From: Methylophilaceae bacterium
GTDB lineage: Bacteria; Pseudomonadota; Gammaproteobacteria; Burkholderiales; Methylophilaceae
Assembly (NCBI GenBank): GCA_013141125.1
Contig: JABFRO010000002.1
Location: 248,001-312,000 of the forward strand
Length of the DNA stretch: 64,000 nt
Direction: 5' to 3'
The stretch's first letter is position 1. Every line of letters begins with the position of its first letter. The notes under the pieces are model-generated. The model saw only the letters and a list, made by a program, of their open reading frames with translations, searched no databases and had not been told where the DNA came from. This document shows positions 44,114-53,721 of this stretch, piece by piece. Both the position numbers and the translations under genes were made by a program.

Positions 44114-45314
44114 CTTTCTTAGAAAAATAATTTTAGCAAATATGGCGCTCTGTTTGGCGTGGCTGCCGTCTGTCGCCAAGTCGTTTGACTGGGATGATGG
44201 AAAAGGTCAGCTACATGGATTTCTGACACAAGGGTTGGTCGCCAGCACGGGTAACAACTTTTATGGAGATAGCCGACGCAATGTCAGCCTGGATTTTCGT
44301 GAAATTGGTTTGAATGGCTCTTATCACGTGACTCCTGGCATCCAGTTATCTGCACAAATCATATCGCGGCGTACCGGTGAAATAGATGACAGCCCGCTGT
44401 GGCTGGACTACGCCTTTGTCGATGCGGTTCTCGCACAAAACGAAACGACAAAACTTGGCATACGTTTGGGGCGCATGAAAAATCCTTACGGCTTATATGC
44501 TGATACACGCGATGTTGCTTTTACCCGACCCGGAATTATTGTGCCGCAATCCATTTATTTTGACCGCACACGCAAGCTTTCACTATCTGGCGATGGCATC
44601 CATCTGTATGGCTCTTTTCAAGCACCGGGTGGCAATATTGATGCCGTGTTTGGAATAGCCCAATTGCCCACCAATGATCGTAGTGGGAAATCCGTTCTGG
44701 TCGGATCCAATGCCAATGGTGAGTTAGCCTCAGACCGGCCTTCGCTTGGATTTCGCATTCTGTATGAAACTGACAACGGACGCTGGCGTGGTGGGGTTAC
44801 TTATTTAACCATGCGCACCAAATATCAGGCTGTCGCAAGCGATCAGTTTCCGATTTCTGACCGAAAAATCGGATTGGAGCCTTTGATATTTTCGCTGCAA
44901 TATCTTGGGGAACAATGGACAATTACCGGTGAGTTTACGCAGTACCGAACAGAAGTAACACAAAATCGTACCGTAGTTCTGCACAGCATATCAGACGGTT
45001 GGTATTTGCAAAGCCAATATCGGTTTAAGCCGCAGTGGGAATTATTATTACGCTATGAATCAGCTTTAAGCGATAAAAATGACCCCGATGGCAAAGACTT
45101 TGCCGCGAAATATCCCGGCCAGCAGGCGTTTTCACGCTATAGCCATGATTGGGTAGCCGGTTTGCGCTATGACGTAAATGCCAGTTTCATGGTACGTGCA
45201 GAATTGCATCACATAAAAGGCACAAATTGGCTTTCGTCTTTGGAGAATCCTGTGCCTGGCGACATCGTTCGCAACTGGAATATGCTGATGTTATTAGGCT
45301 CTTACCGCTTTTAA
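44100..45314 (+). CDS. Outer-membrane beta-barrel (porin-like) protein
   Basis: The 404-residue precursor has a signal sequence (cleavage near VAKS, about residue 28) and many alternating hydrophobic strands, starting GQLHGFLTQGLVAST and ending with aromatic LMLLGSYRF, the usual C-terminal phenylalanine of barrels. Motifs such as KLGIRLGRMKNPYGLYADTRDV are seen in porin-like proteins found with PstS-like/GGDEF partners. It overlaps the upstream gene by 14 bases and precedes the GGDEF-EAL gene by 7. The substrate is not known. An adjacent GTG could start it one codon earlier. Confidence 0.75.
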   Translation: METNNFLRKIILANMALCLAWLPSVAKSFDWDDGKGQLHGFLTQGLVASTGNNFYGDSRRNVSLDFREIGLNGSYHVTPGIQLSAQIISRRTGEIDDSPLWLDYAFVDAVLAQNETTKLGIRLGRMKNPYGLYADTRDVAFTRPGIIVPQSIYFDRTRKLSLSGDGIHLYGSFQAPGGNIDAVFGIAQLPTNDRSGKSVLVGSNANGELASDRPSLGFRILYETDNGRWRGGVTYLTMRTKYQAVASDQFPISDRKIGLEPLIFSLQYLGEQWTITGEFTQYRTEVTQNRTVVLHSISDGWYLQSQYRFKPQWELLLRYESALSDKNDPDGKDFAAKYPGQQAFSRYSHDWVAGLRYDVNASFMVRAELHHIKGTNWLSSLENPVPGDIVRNWNMLMLLGSYRF

Positions 45315-45321
45315 GCTTGCC

Positions 45322-48147
45322 ATGGCTGATTCGCTAGCATCCAACATAAAGTTTACCAGCCTGCGCTGGAAATTGATGGTCACACTTGTGCTGGTAACTT
45401 GTGTGGTGGGTGCTAGTCTTGCCCTGCTTTTCTACCAGTTTTTAATGGATCAATACACACAATCGCGGAATGATGCACTCTCCATTGCCTCGAAACAAGT
45501 CAACGGTTTACTCGACCAGCAACGTCAACAGTTGCAACAAATTGCTTCAACGCTACCCAAGCTGTCACCCAATTGGGATGATACCAGCCGCGCAGATGCA
45601 CCATTGGTGAATGAGGCCTGGTCGGCATTGCAACTGGATATGGGTTTGGATAGCATTCACTTTTTCACCCCCCAAGGGCAAGAGCAGGCTCGGTTGGGAG
45701 AGTTTCACGCCAAACCATTTTGGCAAAAGCTTATATTGGAGAGTATTGCTAGTGAAGCACCTGTGAGCTTCATCGACTGTAGCGAAAAATGTCACATGGT
45801 GGCGCTGGCACCTGTACTTTCAGGGCAACATCTCACTGGCATATTCGCCGTTAGCGCCACTCTGGCTGACACGGTGCTGGCATTTCACAAGATTTCACAT
45901 GCGGATATCGCCATGCTTGCCACGCACAGGGGTTCAGCCAAGCCGCGCATTGAGGCCGCCTCCAGCCCGAGCACCACGCATGAAGTGCTTAAAAAATTCC
46001 TGCTTATGCATCAAGAAACCCCCAATCAAAAGGCGCTGATAACTCTCGCTAACAATAGTTTTGAAGTGGCTGCACTTGCCCTCTCTCCAGCCAATCTTGC
46101 CCTATCCTCAGCGAATCAAAGTGCAGGCGTGCAGCTATTATTGATAGAAAACGTAAACGCCAAATTGTTGGCCGTACATTCCACCATTCGCCATGTTTTC
46201 TTTTTAATACTCGGTCAACTTTTTGTCATGCTGGCCTTGCTGTATCTGCTACTTACCCGCCCTTTGGAGCGTTTACTGCGCATCTCAAAAGCGTTGCCCA
46301 TGTTGGGTAATGGTGCATTTGCAGAGCTGCGAAATATTATTTCCCCGCGTAAAACTCGCAATTGGCAGGATGAAGTCGACCTGCTGGATCGCACCTCGAT
46401 TGATCTTTCACATCGCCTACAATATCTGGAAGCGGCTGCCGTTGAACACACGCTGAGTTTAAAGCAGGCGCTCAATCAGGTTTCCCGTGAAAAAGTATTT
46501 ACTTCCAACTTGCTGGATAAAGCTCAGGCCATGATTGTGGTGAGCGACCACAACGGCAATATTCTCACACTTAACCGCTATGGTATTGAGCTCACCGGAT
46601 ACAGCGGCCAGCAGCTGACCCATACACCTTTTATCAGCTCTCCCATGCTAAAAGATGCAGAACCGGGAATTTGTGAAACGCTGTTGTTATTAATGTCAGA
46701 GGAAGAGGAGCCTCATTTACGCCATGAGTCTGATGTGTCATTTGCCAATGGTAGCCTGCATAAAGTGGCCTGGTCACACTCCTGGTTGCCTGATACCTTG
46801 GAAGGCCATGGCGTATTGCTCTCCATGGGCATGGATATTACCGAGCGCATACAAAACGAAGTAAAACTGGCCTATTTGGCAGATCATGACACGCTTACCG
46901 GCTGCTTCAATCGCCGTCGTTTTCAGGCCGAGCTAGAAAGAATGCTGGAAACAGCCAAGCGCTACTCCATGCAGGGGGCTTTGTTGTATTTTGATCTCGA
47001 TCATTTTAAAAACATTAATGACACCAGCGGCCATCAAGCGGGGGATGCCTTGTTGCAACGCGTCATTACCGAGCTGCGTATGTTATTGCGTAATGTCGAT
47101 ATTATTGGCCGCATGGGCGGGGATGAGTTTGCGATTGCTACACTGGATACCAATGCACTGGATGCGCCACTGGTTGCGCAACGCATAAACGATCAACTCG
47201 CCACCATTAGCCTGGCCGATTTAGGCTTGAGTCAACGTGTTTCTGCCAGCATAGGTATCGTCACCTTTTCCGGCGAAGACATTAGTGTGCGCGATTTACT
47301 AGCACACGCCGACATCGCCATGTATCAAGCCAAGGGAGCGCAGCGTGGATCCTGGCATTTGTACTCTCAAGCGGAAAAAATACGAGAACGTCTGCGCGAA
47401 ACTCTGGACTGGGAAAAGCGTATCCAGGAGGGGATGAGCCTTGACCGCTTTGAACTACACTACCAGCCCATACTTTGTCTGCACGACAATAGCATTCATC
47501 ATTACGAAGCCTTGCTGCGCCTGCGCGTCGATAGCGAGCTGGTAGCACCAGGAGACTTTCTGGAAATCGCATTACTGAACGGACAGATTCGCGAACTTGA
47601 TGCCTGGGTCATGCATAAAGCCATACAGCAACTGGCACTAATTTCTGGGCAACATCCCGATATTTCGTTTGCCATCAACCTTTCAGCAGTGAATATTGGT
47701 AATGTTAAATTGCTACTAAAGCTGAAACAACAGATTCAGGAAAGTCAGATTGACCCGCGCCGCATTATTTTTGAAATCACCGAAACGGCGGCGGTTACCG
47801 ATTTTTCTGCAGCCAACGAATTTATTCACACCATACGGGAAATTGGCTGTGCATTTGCCCTGGATGATTTCGGTAGCGGCTTTGCCTCGTTTTATTATCT
47901 CAAACAGTTCCCTGTGGACTATATCAAAATAGATGGCTCGTTTATTCGCAATTTGGCAGAAAGCCCGGATGACCAGATTTTTGTGCGCGCCATGGTGGAT
48001 ATTGCGCGTGCTTACGGCAAAAAAACCGTGGCAGAATTTGTCGAAAATGCTAAAACCATGGACTTGTTACGGCAATACGGCGTGGATTACGCGCAAGGTT
48101 ACCATATAGGCAAACCGGCTCCTTTTGGCACACATTTCGAAAAATAG
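45322..48147 (+). CDS. Membrane sensor with PAS, GGDEF and EAL domains
   Basis: The 941-residue protein has two membrane segments (about 18-40 and 292-312) enclosing a ~250-residue periplasmic sensor, a PAS domain near 395-500, GGDEF (intact at 599-603, with the RxxD inhibitory site RNVD five residues before) and EAL (E729-A-L, with DDFGSG and KIDGSF). Both cyclase and phosphodiesterase signatures are intact, so it can make or break cyclic di-GMP. The periplasmic part could sense the state of the small binding protein and barrel encoded just upstream. That link is inferred from the operon. Confidence 0.9.
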   Translation: MADSLASNIKFTSLRWKLMVTLVLVTCVVGASLALLFYQFLMDQYTQSRNDALSIASKQVNGLLDQQRQQLQQIASTLPKLSPNWDDTSRADAPLVNEAWSALQLDMGLDSIHFFTPQGQEQARLGEFHAKPFWQKLILESIASEAPVSFIDCSEKCHMVALAPVLSGQHLTGIFAVSATLADTVLAFHKISHADIAMLATHRGSAKPRIEAASSPSTTHEVLKKFLLMHQETPNQKALITLANNSFEVAALALSPANLALSSANQSAGVQLLLIENVNAKLLAVHSTIRHVFFLILGQLFVMLALLYLLLTRPLERLLRISKALPMLGNGAFAELRNIISPRKTRNWQDEVDLLDRTSIDLSHRLQYLEAAAVEHTLSLKQALNQVSREKVFTSNLLDKAQAMIVVSDHNGNILTLNRYGIELTGYSGQQLTHTPFISSPMLKDAEPGICETLLLLMSEEEEPHLRHESDVSFANGSLHKVAWSHSWLPDTLEGHGVLLSMGMDITERIQNEVKLAYLADHDTLTGCFNRRRFQAELERMLETAKRYSMQGALLYFDLDHFKNINDTSGHQAGDALLQRVITELRMLLRNVDIIGRMGGDEFAIATLDTNALDAPLVAQRINDQLATISLADLGLSQRVSASIGIVTFSGEDISVRDLLAHADIAMYQAKGAQRGSWHLYSQAEKIRERLRETLDWEKRIQEGMSLDRFELHYQPILCLHDNSIHHYEALLRLRVDSELVAPGDFLEIALLNGQIRELDAWVMHKAIQQLALISGQHPDISFAINLSAVNIGNVKLLLKLKQQIQESQIDPRRIIFEITETAAVTDFSAANEFIHTIREIGCAFALDDFGSGFASFYYLKQFPVDYIKIDGSFIRNLAESPDDQIFVRAMVDIARAYGKKTVAEFVENAKTMDLLRQYGVDYAQGYHIGKPAPFGTHFEK

Positions 48148-48217
48148 AACACCTGATGCGTCGCAGTCCTTATAATAAACACAACTTATTGAATTTATAG
48201 AAGAAAGAAAATATTGA

Positions 48218-49549
48218 ATGAATCTGATTAATCCTGATTTACTACGTTTGGCTGGTATGGCCTTGGCTGATGTACTCGGACTCTCCGGCCCGGCGGATGC
48301 CAAGTTAGGTGCTTTTTTTCGCCAAAATCGTGAATTGGGCACTAAAGAACGTGCGTTTGTCGCTGAATCCGTTTATGGCGTGTTGCGTCGCAGAAGCTTT
48401 TTGGCTTATGTAGCCGATGGCGAAGATCCGCGCAAATTACTGCTGGCCTGGTTGTTGCGCATTCAGGGCATGAGTATGCGCGAGCTGGATGAGGTGCTGA
48501 ATAAACAACAAAAAGAATGGGCGCAGGAAATCAAAGCCAAATCCGGCAATGATCTGCCCAAGGCCATGCAGGCGGATATACCGGAATGGTTGTGGGAAAG
48601 CATGGTGGCGCAATACGGCGAGGCGGAAACACTGGCTATCGCCCGCAGTATGCATCTGCCCGCCACGCTGGATTTACGCGTGAATACGATAAAAGCCACG
48701 CGTGATGAGGTGATGGCCAAATATGCGAGCGAAAAAACTGAAGTAACAGCCACACCTTATTCACCAATCGGCATTCGTATGCCGCAAAAAGTGACGATTA
48801 GCCGCCATATTTTGTTTACCGACGGCAAAATTGAAGTGCAGGATGAAGGTAGTCAGCTGATTGCACATTTGGTCGCGCCGCGCCGTGGTGAAATGATCGC
48901 GGATTTCTGTGCCGGTGCCGGTGGCAAAACCCTGGCCTTGGGTGCCTTGATGCGCAATTCCGGCCGCATATATGCGTTTGATGTTTCCGAAAAGCGGCTG
49001 CTGAATCTCGGTCAACGCCTCAAGCGCTCCGGCTTATCCAATTTGCATAGCCAACGTATCAGCAATGAGCAAGACCCCAAATTAAAACGCCTGAATGGCA
49101 AGTTTGATCGGGTGCTGGTGGATGCTCCCTGTAGCGGCTTGGGTACCTTGCGACGCAATCCTGACTTGAAATGGCGGCAAACGCCGCAGGATATTGTCGA
49201 GCTGACCGCCAAGCAAACCGCCATTCTGGCGCGTGCAGCAAAGCTGGTAAAAGGCGGTGGACGCTTGGTATATGCCACTTGCAGTCTACTGCAAGATGAA
49301 AACGAAGCCATTGCAGAAGCCTTTTTGAGCGCCCATCCAGAGTTCGCATTAAAACCGGCCAATGAGATTTTAGCGCAGCAACAAATCCCGCTGGATACTG
49401 GCAAATATTTGAAACTGTTTCCACATATCCATCAAACCGATGGATTTTTTGCAGCCGTGTTTGAGAAAACAGCGTTGCCAGAAGAAAAGTCGGCCAAGCC
49501 GAAAAAAGTTAAAGCCATTAAAGAAGATGCGACCGTTGAAATAGCCTAA
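48218..49549 (+). CDS. RsmB/NOP-family rRNA m5C methyltransferase
   Basis: The 443-residue protein has an N-terminal RNA-binding region (1-150) and a class I MTase domain with ADFCAGAGGKTLALGALM (SAM motif I) and two catalytic cysteines, in VDAPCSGLGTLRRNPDLKW (motif IV) and YATCSLLQDENEAI (motif VI). This is the RsmB type that makes m5C967 in 16S rRNA. A Lys-rich tail (about 415-440) is unusual. RsmB versus another NSUN-like member is not certain. Confidence 0.88.
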   Translation: MNLINPDLLRLAGMALADVLGLSGPADAKLGAFFRQNRELGTKERAFVAESVYGVLRRRSFLAYVADGEDPRKLLLAWLLRIQGMSMRELDEVLNKQQKEWAQEIKAKSGNDLPKAMQADIPEWLWESMVAQYGEAETLAIARSMHLPATLDLRVNTIKATRDEVMAKYASEKTEVTATPYSPIGIRMPQKVTISRHILFTDGKIEVQDEGSQLIAHLVAPRRGEMIADFCAGAGGKTLALGALMRNSGRIYAFDVSEKRLLNLGQRLKRSGLSNLHSQRISNEQDPKLKRLNGKFDRVLVDAPCSGLGTLRRNPDLKWRQTPQDIVELTAKQTAILARAAKLVKGGGRLVYATCSLLQDENEAIAEAFLSAHPEFALKPANEILAQQQIPLDTGKYLKLFPHIHQTDGFFAAVFEKTALPEEKSAKPKKVKAIKEDATVEIA

Positions 49550-49574
49550 ATTAAAAACCATCCAGGAGCTTGAA

Positions 49575-50813
49575 ATGAAAATGCCCAGCCTCAATACGCA
49601 AATACTCATCGGTGCCATTTTGGGTTTGGTATTTGGTTTGGGGATGAGCACATTGGCTCCAGATTCTGCCACCCGTGAAATCAGCTTGTACACCAGTGGG
49701 TTGCTTGGCACGCTATTTATAGATCTGTTAAAAATGGTGCTGATTCCGCTGGTATTCACCTCCATTGTGGTTGGCGTGGCTAATTTGCAGGCACATCAGC
49801 AGATGCACCGTGTCTGGATGAGCACACTGGGCTTTTTTGTTTTCTCCATGGCACTATCAATAGGGCTGGCTTTGTTCGCCAGCCATATTTTTCGTCCGGG
49901 TGAAGGCTTGCATCTGGCTATGTTTCAAAATGCCATGCAGGGTTTTGAAGCCAAACAAATGCCGCTGGCAGATTTTTTTGCCCAGTTTTTACATGGTATT
50001 TTCGTTAATCCCATCGCTGCGCTAGCGCAGGGTAATGTGCTGGCTGTTGTGGTATTTGCCTTGATTTTAGGCATTTCTCTAATAATTGGTGGCGAGCGCT
50101 ATCGCAATATTCTCAATCTATTAAAAGAGTTGCTTGAAATCACCATGCAAATCGTGGGCTGGATCATGCGCTTGGCTCCATTGGGCATCATGGCCTTACT
50201 TATCAAACTGGTCGCTACGCAAGATGTTGCCTTGCTGGGCAGTTTGGGCAAGTTTGTTGCGGTTGTCATCGGCACATTATTAATGCATGGTTTAGTAGTG
50301 CTACCCCTGATTTTGTATCTGATAACGAAAGTCTCACCGTTAAAATTCTGGCGCGGCGCGCGTGAAGCGCTGGTGACCGCTTTTGCCACTAGCTCCAGCT
50401 CGGCCACATTGCCTGTGACTTTGCGCTGTGCGGAGCAACATCTGCATGTCAAGCCGGCTGTAGCAGGATTTGTCATTCCACTTGGTGCCACCGTCAATAT
50501 GGATGGCACCGCGTTGTATGAGGCCGCCGCTGCGCTCTTTATCGCCAATTTGGTTGGCATTGAGCTCAATCTCATGCAACAGCTCATTGTATTCTTCACT
50601 GCCATGATCGCCGCCATCGGTGCGCCCGGCATTCCTAGTGCAGGCATGGTGACCATGGTGATGGTGCTGCAATCAGTAGGCTTGCCTGCGGAAGCCATTG
50701 CCATTCTGCTTCCCGTAGACCGCTTGCTGGATACCCTGCGTACTGCGGTGAATGTAGAGGGTGATATGGTGGGTAGTTTGTTGGTGAATCATTGGATGAA
50801 ACCAAAACCATAG
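49575..50813 (+). CDS. Dicarboxylate/amino acid:cation symporter (DctA/GltP family)
   Basis: The 412-residue inner-membrane protein has the DAACS features: eight or so membrane segments, the serine-rich hairpin ATSSSSATLPVTLRCAE, the TM7 motif NMDGTALYEAAAALFIA and a second hairpin AIGAPGIPSAGMVTM, ending with VDRLLDTLRTAVNVEGD. It takes up dicarboxylates or glutamate/aspartate with protons or sodium. Substrate cannot be fixed from the sequence alone. Confidence 0.92.
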   Translation: MKMPSLNTQILIGAILGLVFGLGMSTLAPDSATREISLYTSGLLGTLFIDLLKMVLIPLVFTSIVVGVANLQAHQQMHRVWMSTLGFFVFSMALSIGLALFASHIFRPGEGLHLAMFQNAMQGFEAKQMPLADFFAQFLHGIFVNPIAALAQGNVLAVVVFALILGISLIIGGERYRNILNLLKELLEITMQIVGWIMRLAPLGIMALLIKLVATQDVALLGSLGKFVAVVIGTLLMHGLVVLPLILYLITKVSPLKFWRGAREALVTAFATSSSSATLPVTLRCAEQHLHVKPAVAGFVIPLGATVNMDGTALYEAAAALFIANLVGIELNLMQQLIVFFTAMIAAIGAPGIPSAGMVTMVMVLQSVGLPAEAIAILLPVDRLLDTLRTAVNVEGDMVGSLLVNHWMKPKP

Positions 50814-50842
50814 GCAGCTTGAAACCCTGGATGCAGGTCTGT

Positions 50843-51400
50843 TTAAAGCGGCGTAAGTGCGCCGGTGAGCAAGCTTTGAGCACATTCCACAGCGGTTTGT
50901 GCGGCTTGTTGCCGAATCTGTTCGCGGTTTCCTGCAAAATGACAGGTTTTGCTATCAATTGTGCCACCTGAGCTTGCCCAGGCAAAGCATACGGTGCCTA
51001 CGGGTTTTTCTACGCTTCCGCCATCCGGTCCGGCAATGCCGGTAATGGCCACGGTGAGATTGGCGTGGCTGTGTTTAATTGCGCCCAGTGCCATTTCACG
51101 CGCGGTTTTTTCGCTTACCGCTCCATATTGAGCCAGCGTATTTTCTGCAACGCCCAGCATTTCGATTTTGGCAGCGTTGCTGTAAGTGACAAAACCGCGA
51201 TCAAACCAGGCGGAGCTACCGGCTATGCTGGTTACTGCTTGCGCCACCATGCCACCAGTGCAGGATTCAGCCAGCGCAAGCATTAATGCACGCTCTTTAA
51301 GCGCTTGCCCGAGTTGAGCGGCGAGTGCATTTAACCTGGATTTATCATTAACTCCAGATTCATCATTTAACCCAGATTCATATAGTGCAGTAGCCACCAT
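50843..51400 (-). CDS. pncC: CinA-family nicotinamide-nucleotide amidase PncC
   Basis: PncC hydrolyses NMN to nicotinic acid mononucleotide in NAD recycling. The 185-residue protein has the CinA C-terminal motifs LALAESCTGGMVAQAVTSIAGSSAWFDRGFVTYSN and ITGIAGPDGGSVEKPVGTV. It has an N-terminal extension built from a six-residue repeat ([18 protein letters not shown]) encoded by an 18-bp tandem repeat. The gene overlaps pgpA by 34 bases and is the last of the vanZ-thiL-pgpA-pncC operon. Confidence 0.9.
   Translation of the reverse strand: MVATALYESGLNDESGVNDKSRLNALAAQLGQALKERALMLALAESCTGGMVAQAVTSIAGSSAWFDRGFVTYSNAAKIEMLGVAENTLAQYGAVSEKTAREMALGAIKHSHANLTVAITGIAGPDGGSVEKPVGTVCFAWASSGGTIDSKTCHFAGNREQIRQQAAQTAVECAQSLLTGALTPL
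51326..51379 (-). repeat. 18-bp tandem repeat (3 units) at pgpA/pncC overlap
   Basis: Three 18-base units read GAATCTGGGTTAAATGAT, GAATCTGGAGTTAATGAT and a degenerate AAATCCAGGTTAAATGCA on the minus strand. The first unit carries the pgpA stop codon in another frame. It encodes the hexapeptide repeats at the PncC N-terminus. Confidence 0.8.
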
Positions 51401-51876
51401 TTAAAACCCTCAAGGCAGATGATTGCGTAAATTGCAGCGAGTAAGTCGTCAAACATCACGCCGAAGCCACCTTTGATTTTGGCATCACATTGACGGATAG
51501 GGAACGGTTTCCAAATATCAAACAGGCGAAACAGTAAAAATGCGATAAGCCACCATGCCCAGAAGAATGGCGTAAAAATCAATACCAGCATCATGGCAAC
51601 GATTTCATCCCAGACGATGCCACCGTGATCAGCCACGCCTATATTCTCCCCCGTAATTTTGCAGAAATAAATACCAACTAAAAACAGCAGTGTGATTATT
51701 GTTAGTTGCACGCTAATGGAAAAAGTGGAGATCGCCCAGTACAGTGGCAAACCTACCAGCGTGCCAAATGTGCCAGGTGCTTTGGGAGCCAGGCCACTAC
51801 CAAAGCCCAAAGCAAAAAAATGCGCAGGATGTTTTAATAAAAATTGGTGTGTGAGTGGCTTAGGCAAAATGGTCAA
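51367..51876 (-). CDS. pgpA: Phosphatidylglycerophosphatase A
   Basis: PgpA dephosphorylates phosphatidylglycerophosphate in the inner membrane. The 169-residue protein has [40 protein letters not shown] and [12 protein letters not shown], the conserved motifs of the family, with four hydrophobic segments. It overlaps thiL by 17 bases and pncC by 34 bases, the usual thiL-pgpA-pncC order. Confidence 0.94.
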   Translation of the reverse strand: MTILPKPLTHQFLLKHPAHFFALGFGSGLAPKAPGTFGTLVGLPLYWAISTFSISVQLTIITLLFLVGIYFCKITGENIGVADHGGIVWDEIVAMMLVLIFTPFFWAWWLIAFLLFRLFDIWKPFPIRQCDAKIKGGFGVMFDDLLAAIYAIICLEGFKWWLLHYMNLG

Positions 51877-52816
51877 AACCGGTTTCCTTGAAGTCTAAAA
51901 TTTCATGATTAAAACCACGTACCACCAAGCCCGTGTTGCCAGTTATTTGGCCGATGACGCTTAAGGGTATATCGAGATATTCACCTAGCCTGGAAATCTC
52001 GGCATGCGCCTTATACGGCGCAGTAAAGCACAGTTCATAATCATCACCGCCAACCAAAGCCATTTGCCGAACCGCATTAATAGAAAAGTAATTGCTAACT
52101 ATGGATGATTTCGGGATATTGGTTAAATGAATCTCTGCGCCAACTTTGGAGCATTGCAGAATATGGCCTAAATCTGCCAACAAACCATCGGAAACATCAA
52201 TTGCGCTATTAGCCAAGCCAAGCAGCGCCAGACCCAGCGAGACTCTGGGTTGTGGAGTGTGTAGTGCTTTGGCACAGCTGGCGAATTCCGCTTCTGGCAA
52301 ATTGAATTTACTCAGCGTATGTGCCAAGGCTAGGGCGGCATCACCCAAACAACCGGAAACCCAAATCTCATCGCCTATTTTTGCACCCGCGCGTTGTAGT
52401 GCTTTGCCAGCCGCGACTTCACCCATTATTTGCACGCTGATGGTTAATGGCCCGCGCGTGGTGTCGCCACCGATTAAATCTACATTAAACTTTTCGGCGC
52501 AGGCAAAAAAGCCACGAGAGAACTCGGCCAGCCAGCGTTCATTAATTTCCGGCAAGGCAATTGCCAGCGTTGCCCATTTTGGCTGCGCGCCCATGGCGGC
52601 CATGTCGGATATATTCACAGCCAAGGATTTCCAGCCGAGTTGGTAAGGGTCAGCGTCAGCAAAGAAGTGCGTGCCTGCAACCAGCATATCCGCTGAAATA
52701 GCCATCTGCTGACCAGGCGTAACGGAAATCAATGCGGCATCATCACCCACGCCTAAATCAGCTTGTGCTGCGGGGCGGGTAAAATATTGCTGAATAAGAT
52801 TAAATTCTGGGGTCAT
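51860..52816 (-). CDS. thiL: Thiamine-monophosphate kinase
   Basis: ThiL makes thiamine diphosphate from the monophosphate. The 318-residue protein is of the PurM/SelD-like ATPase family with VGDDAALI (metal-binding), [41 protein letters not shown] and [14 protein letters not shown]. Length is standard. It overlaps vanZ by 17 and pgpA by 17 bases, so the four genes are translationally linked. Confidence 0.95.
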   Translation of the reverse strand: MTPEFNLIQQYFTRPAAQADLGVGDDAALISVTPGQQMAISADMLVAGTHFFADADPYQLGWKSLAVNISDMAAMGAQPKWATLAIALPEINERWLAEFSRGFFACAEKFNVDLIGGDTTRGPLTISVQIMGEVAAGKALQRAGAKIGDEIWVSGCLGDAALALAHTLSKFNLPEAEFASCAKALHTPQPRVSLGLALLGLANSAIDVSDGLLADLGHILQCSKVGAEIHLTNIPKSSIVSNYFSINAVRQMALVGGDDYELCFTAPYKAHAEISRLGEYLDIPLSVIGQITGNTGLVVRGFNHEILDFKETGFDHFA

Positions 52817-53204
52817 TAGTAAAATCCCCGGAATTAATAAATCTTTTCAAGATGAAATACAAATACAAATACAAACACAGACCAATGACAATACCAATAG
52901 CATCTGCCATCCAGTCCAGCACATCACCGGTACGCGTTGTAGTCAACGTATTTTGCATGATTTCAATGATTGCACCGTATAAAAACAAGCCCAAATAAAT
53001 GAAGCTGGTTTTTTTTGGGTAGGCGAGACTACCGGTCAATGTCAGCAGCACAAATGACAAGGTGTGTTGTGCTTTATCCCAAAAAGTGAAAGCGCTTGGG
53101 ATGTTACCCGCTGGCATTAACGTCATGACGGTGGTTAATAGGCATAAGCCAAAAAATATCAACGGCATGGCACGTAGCATGTACGAATAAAGCTTCTGGT
53201 TCAT
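52800..53204 (-). CDS. VanZ-family membrane protein
   Basis: The 134-residue protein has four hydrophobic segments and the VanZ-like pattern [22 protein letters not shown] and [19 protein letters not shown]. VanZ-type proteins give low-level teicoplanin resistance in Gram-positives; in proteobacteria the role is unknown. It heads the overlapping operon with thiL, pgpA and pncC, and diverges from dgkA. Confidence 0.82.
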   Translation of the reverse strand: MNQKLYSYMLRAMPLIFFGLCLLTTVMTLMPAGNIPSAFTFWDKAQHTLSFVLLTLTGSLAYPKKTSFIYLGLFLYGAIIEIMQNTLTTTRTGDVLDWMADAIGIVIGLCLYLYLYFILKRFINSGDFTNDPRI

Positions 53205-53343
53205 TTTATAAGTCTTATAAGTCGATTCGGTTCAACTGGGGCATCGGCATTAACTTTACCACAAACAGCAATGCTGATTTGACTAGGCCAATGCGCCAGG
53301 GCGATAATGAATTGGACTAATCGATGCCTTGGAAAAAAGAAAG

Positions 53344-53715
53344 ATGATAGAAAGTCCCTTTAAAGGTAAAACCGGTTTGCGTCGGTTGATAAACGCCTTA
53401 TATTATTCCAGAGATGGCTTCAAATCAGCTTATCAGCATGAAGATGCCATCCGCATGGAAGTATGGTCGGCAATGGCACTCATTCCGCTGGCACTGTATC
53501 TGGGCAATAGCGCTATTGCACGCGCAATGATGCTTGCCAGCCTGATTTTGGTGATTATTGTAGAGCTTATCAACTCTTCGATTGAGGCAACCGTCGATCA
53601 TACCTCGCTGGAGAAACATCCTTTAGCCAAACGTGCCAAGGATATAGGCAGTGCAGCGGTATTATTAAGCCTGATAAATCTGGGCGTGGTCTGGGGCTTG
53701 ATTGTTTTTGGCTGA
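53344..53715 (+). CDS. dgkA: Diacylglycerol kinase
   Basis: DgkA phosphorylates diacylglycerol released in membrane-derived oligosaccharide synthesis. The 123-residue protein has GFKSAYQHEDAIRMEVW and the signature ELINSSIEATVDH with three membrane segments. The ATG at 53344 gives the E. coli length (122); a TTG five codons upstream is the alternative. The HExxH gene starts 6 bases after its stop. Confidence 0.92.
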   Translation: MIESPFKGKTGLRRLINALYYSRDGFKSAYQHEDAIRMEVWSAMALIPLALYLGNSAIARAMMLASLILVIIVELINSSIEATVDHTSLEKHPLAKRAKDIGSAAVLLSLINLGVVWGLIVFG

Positions 53716-53721
53716 TTTTTG

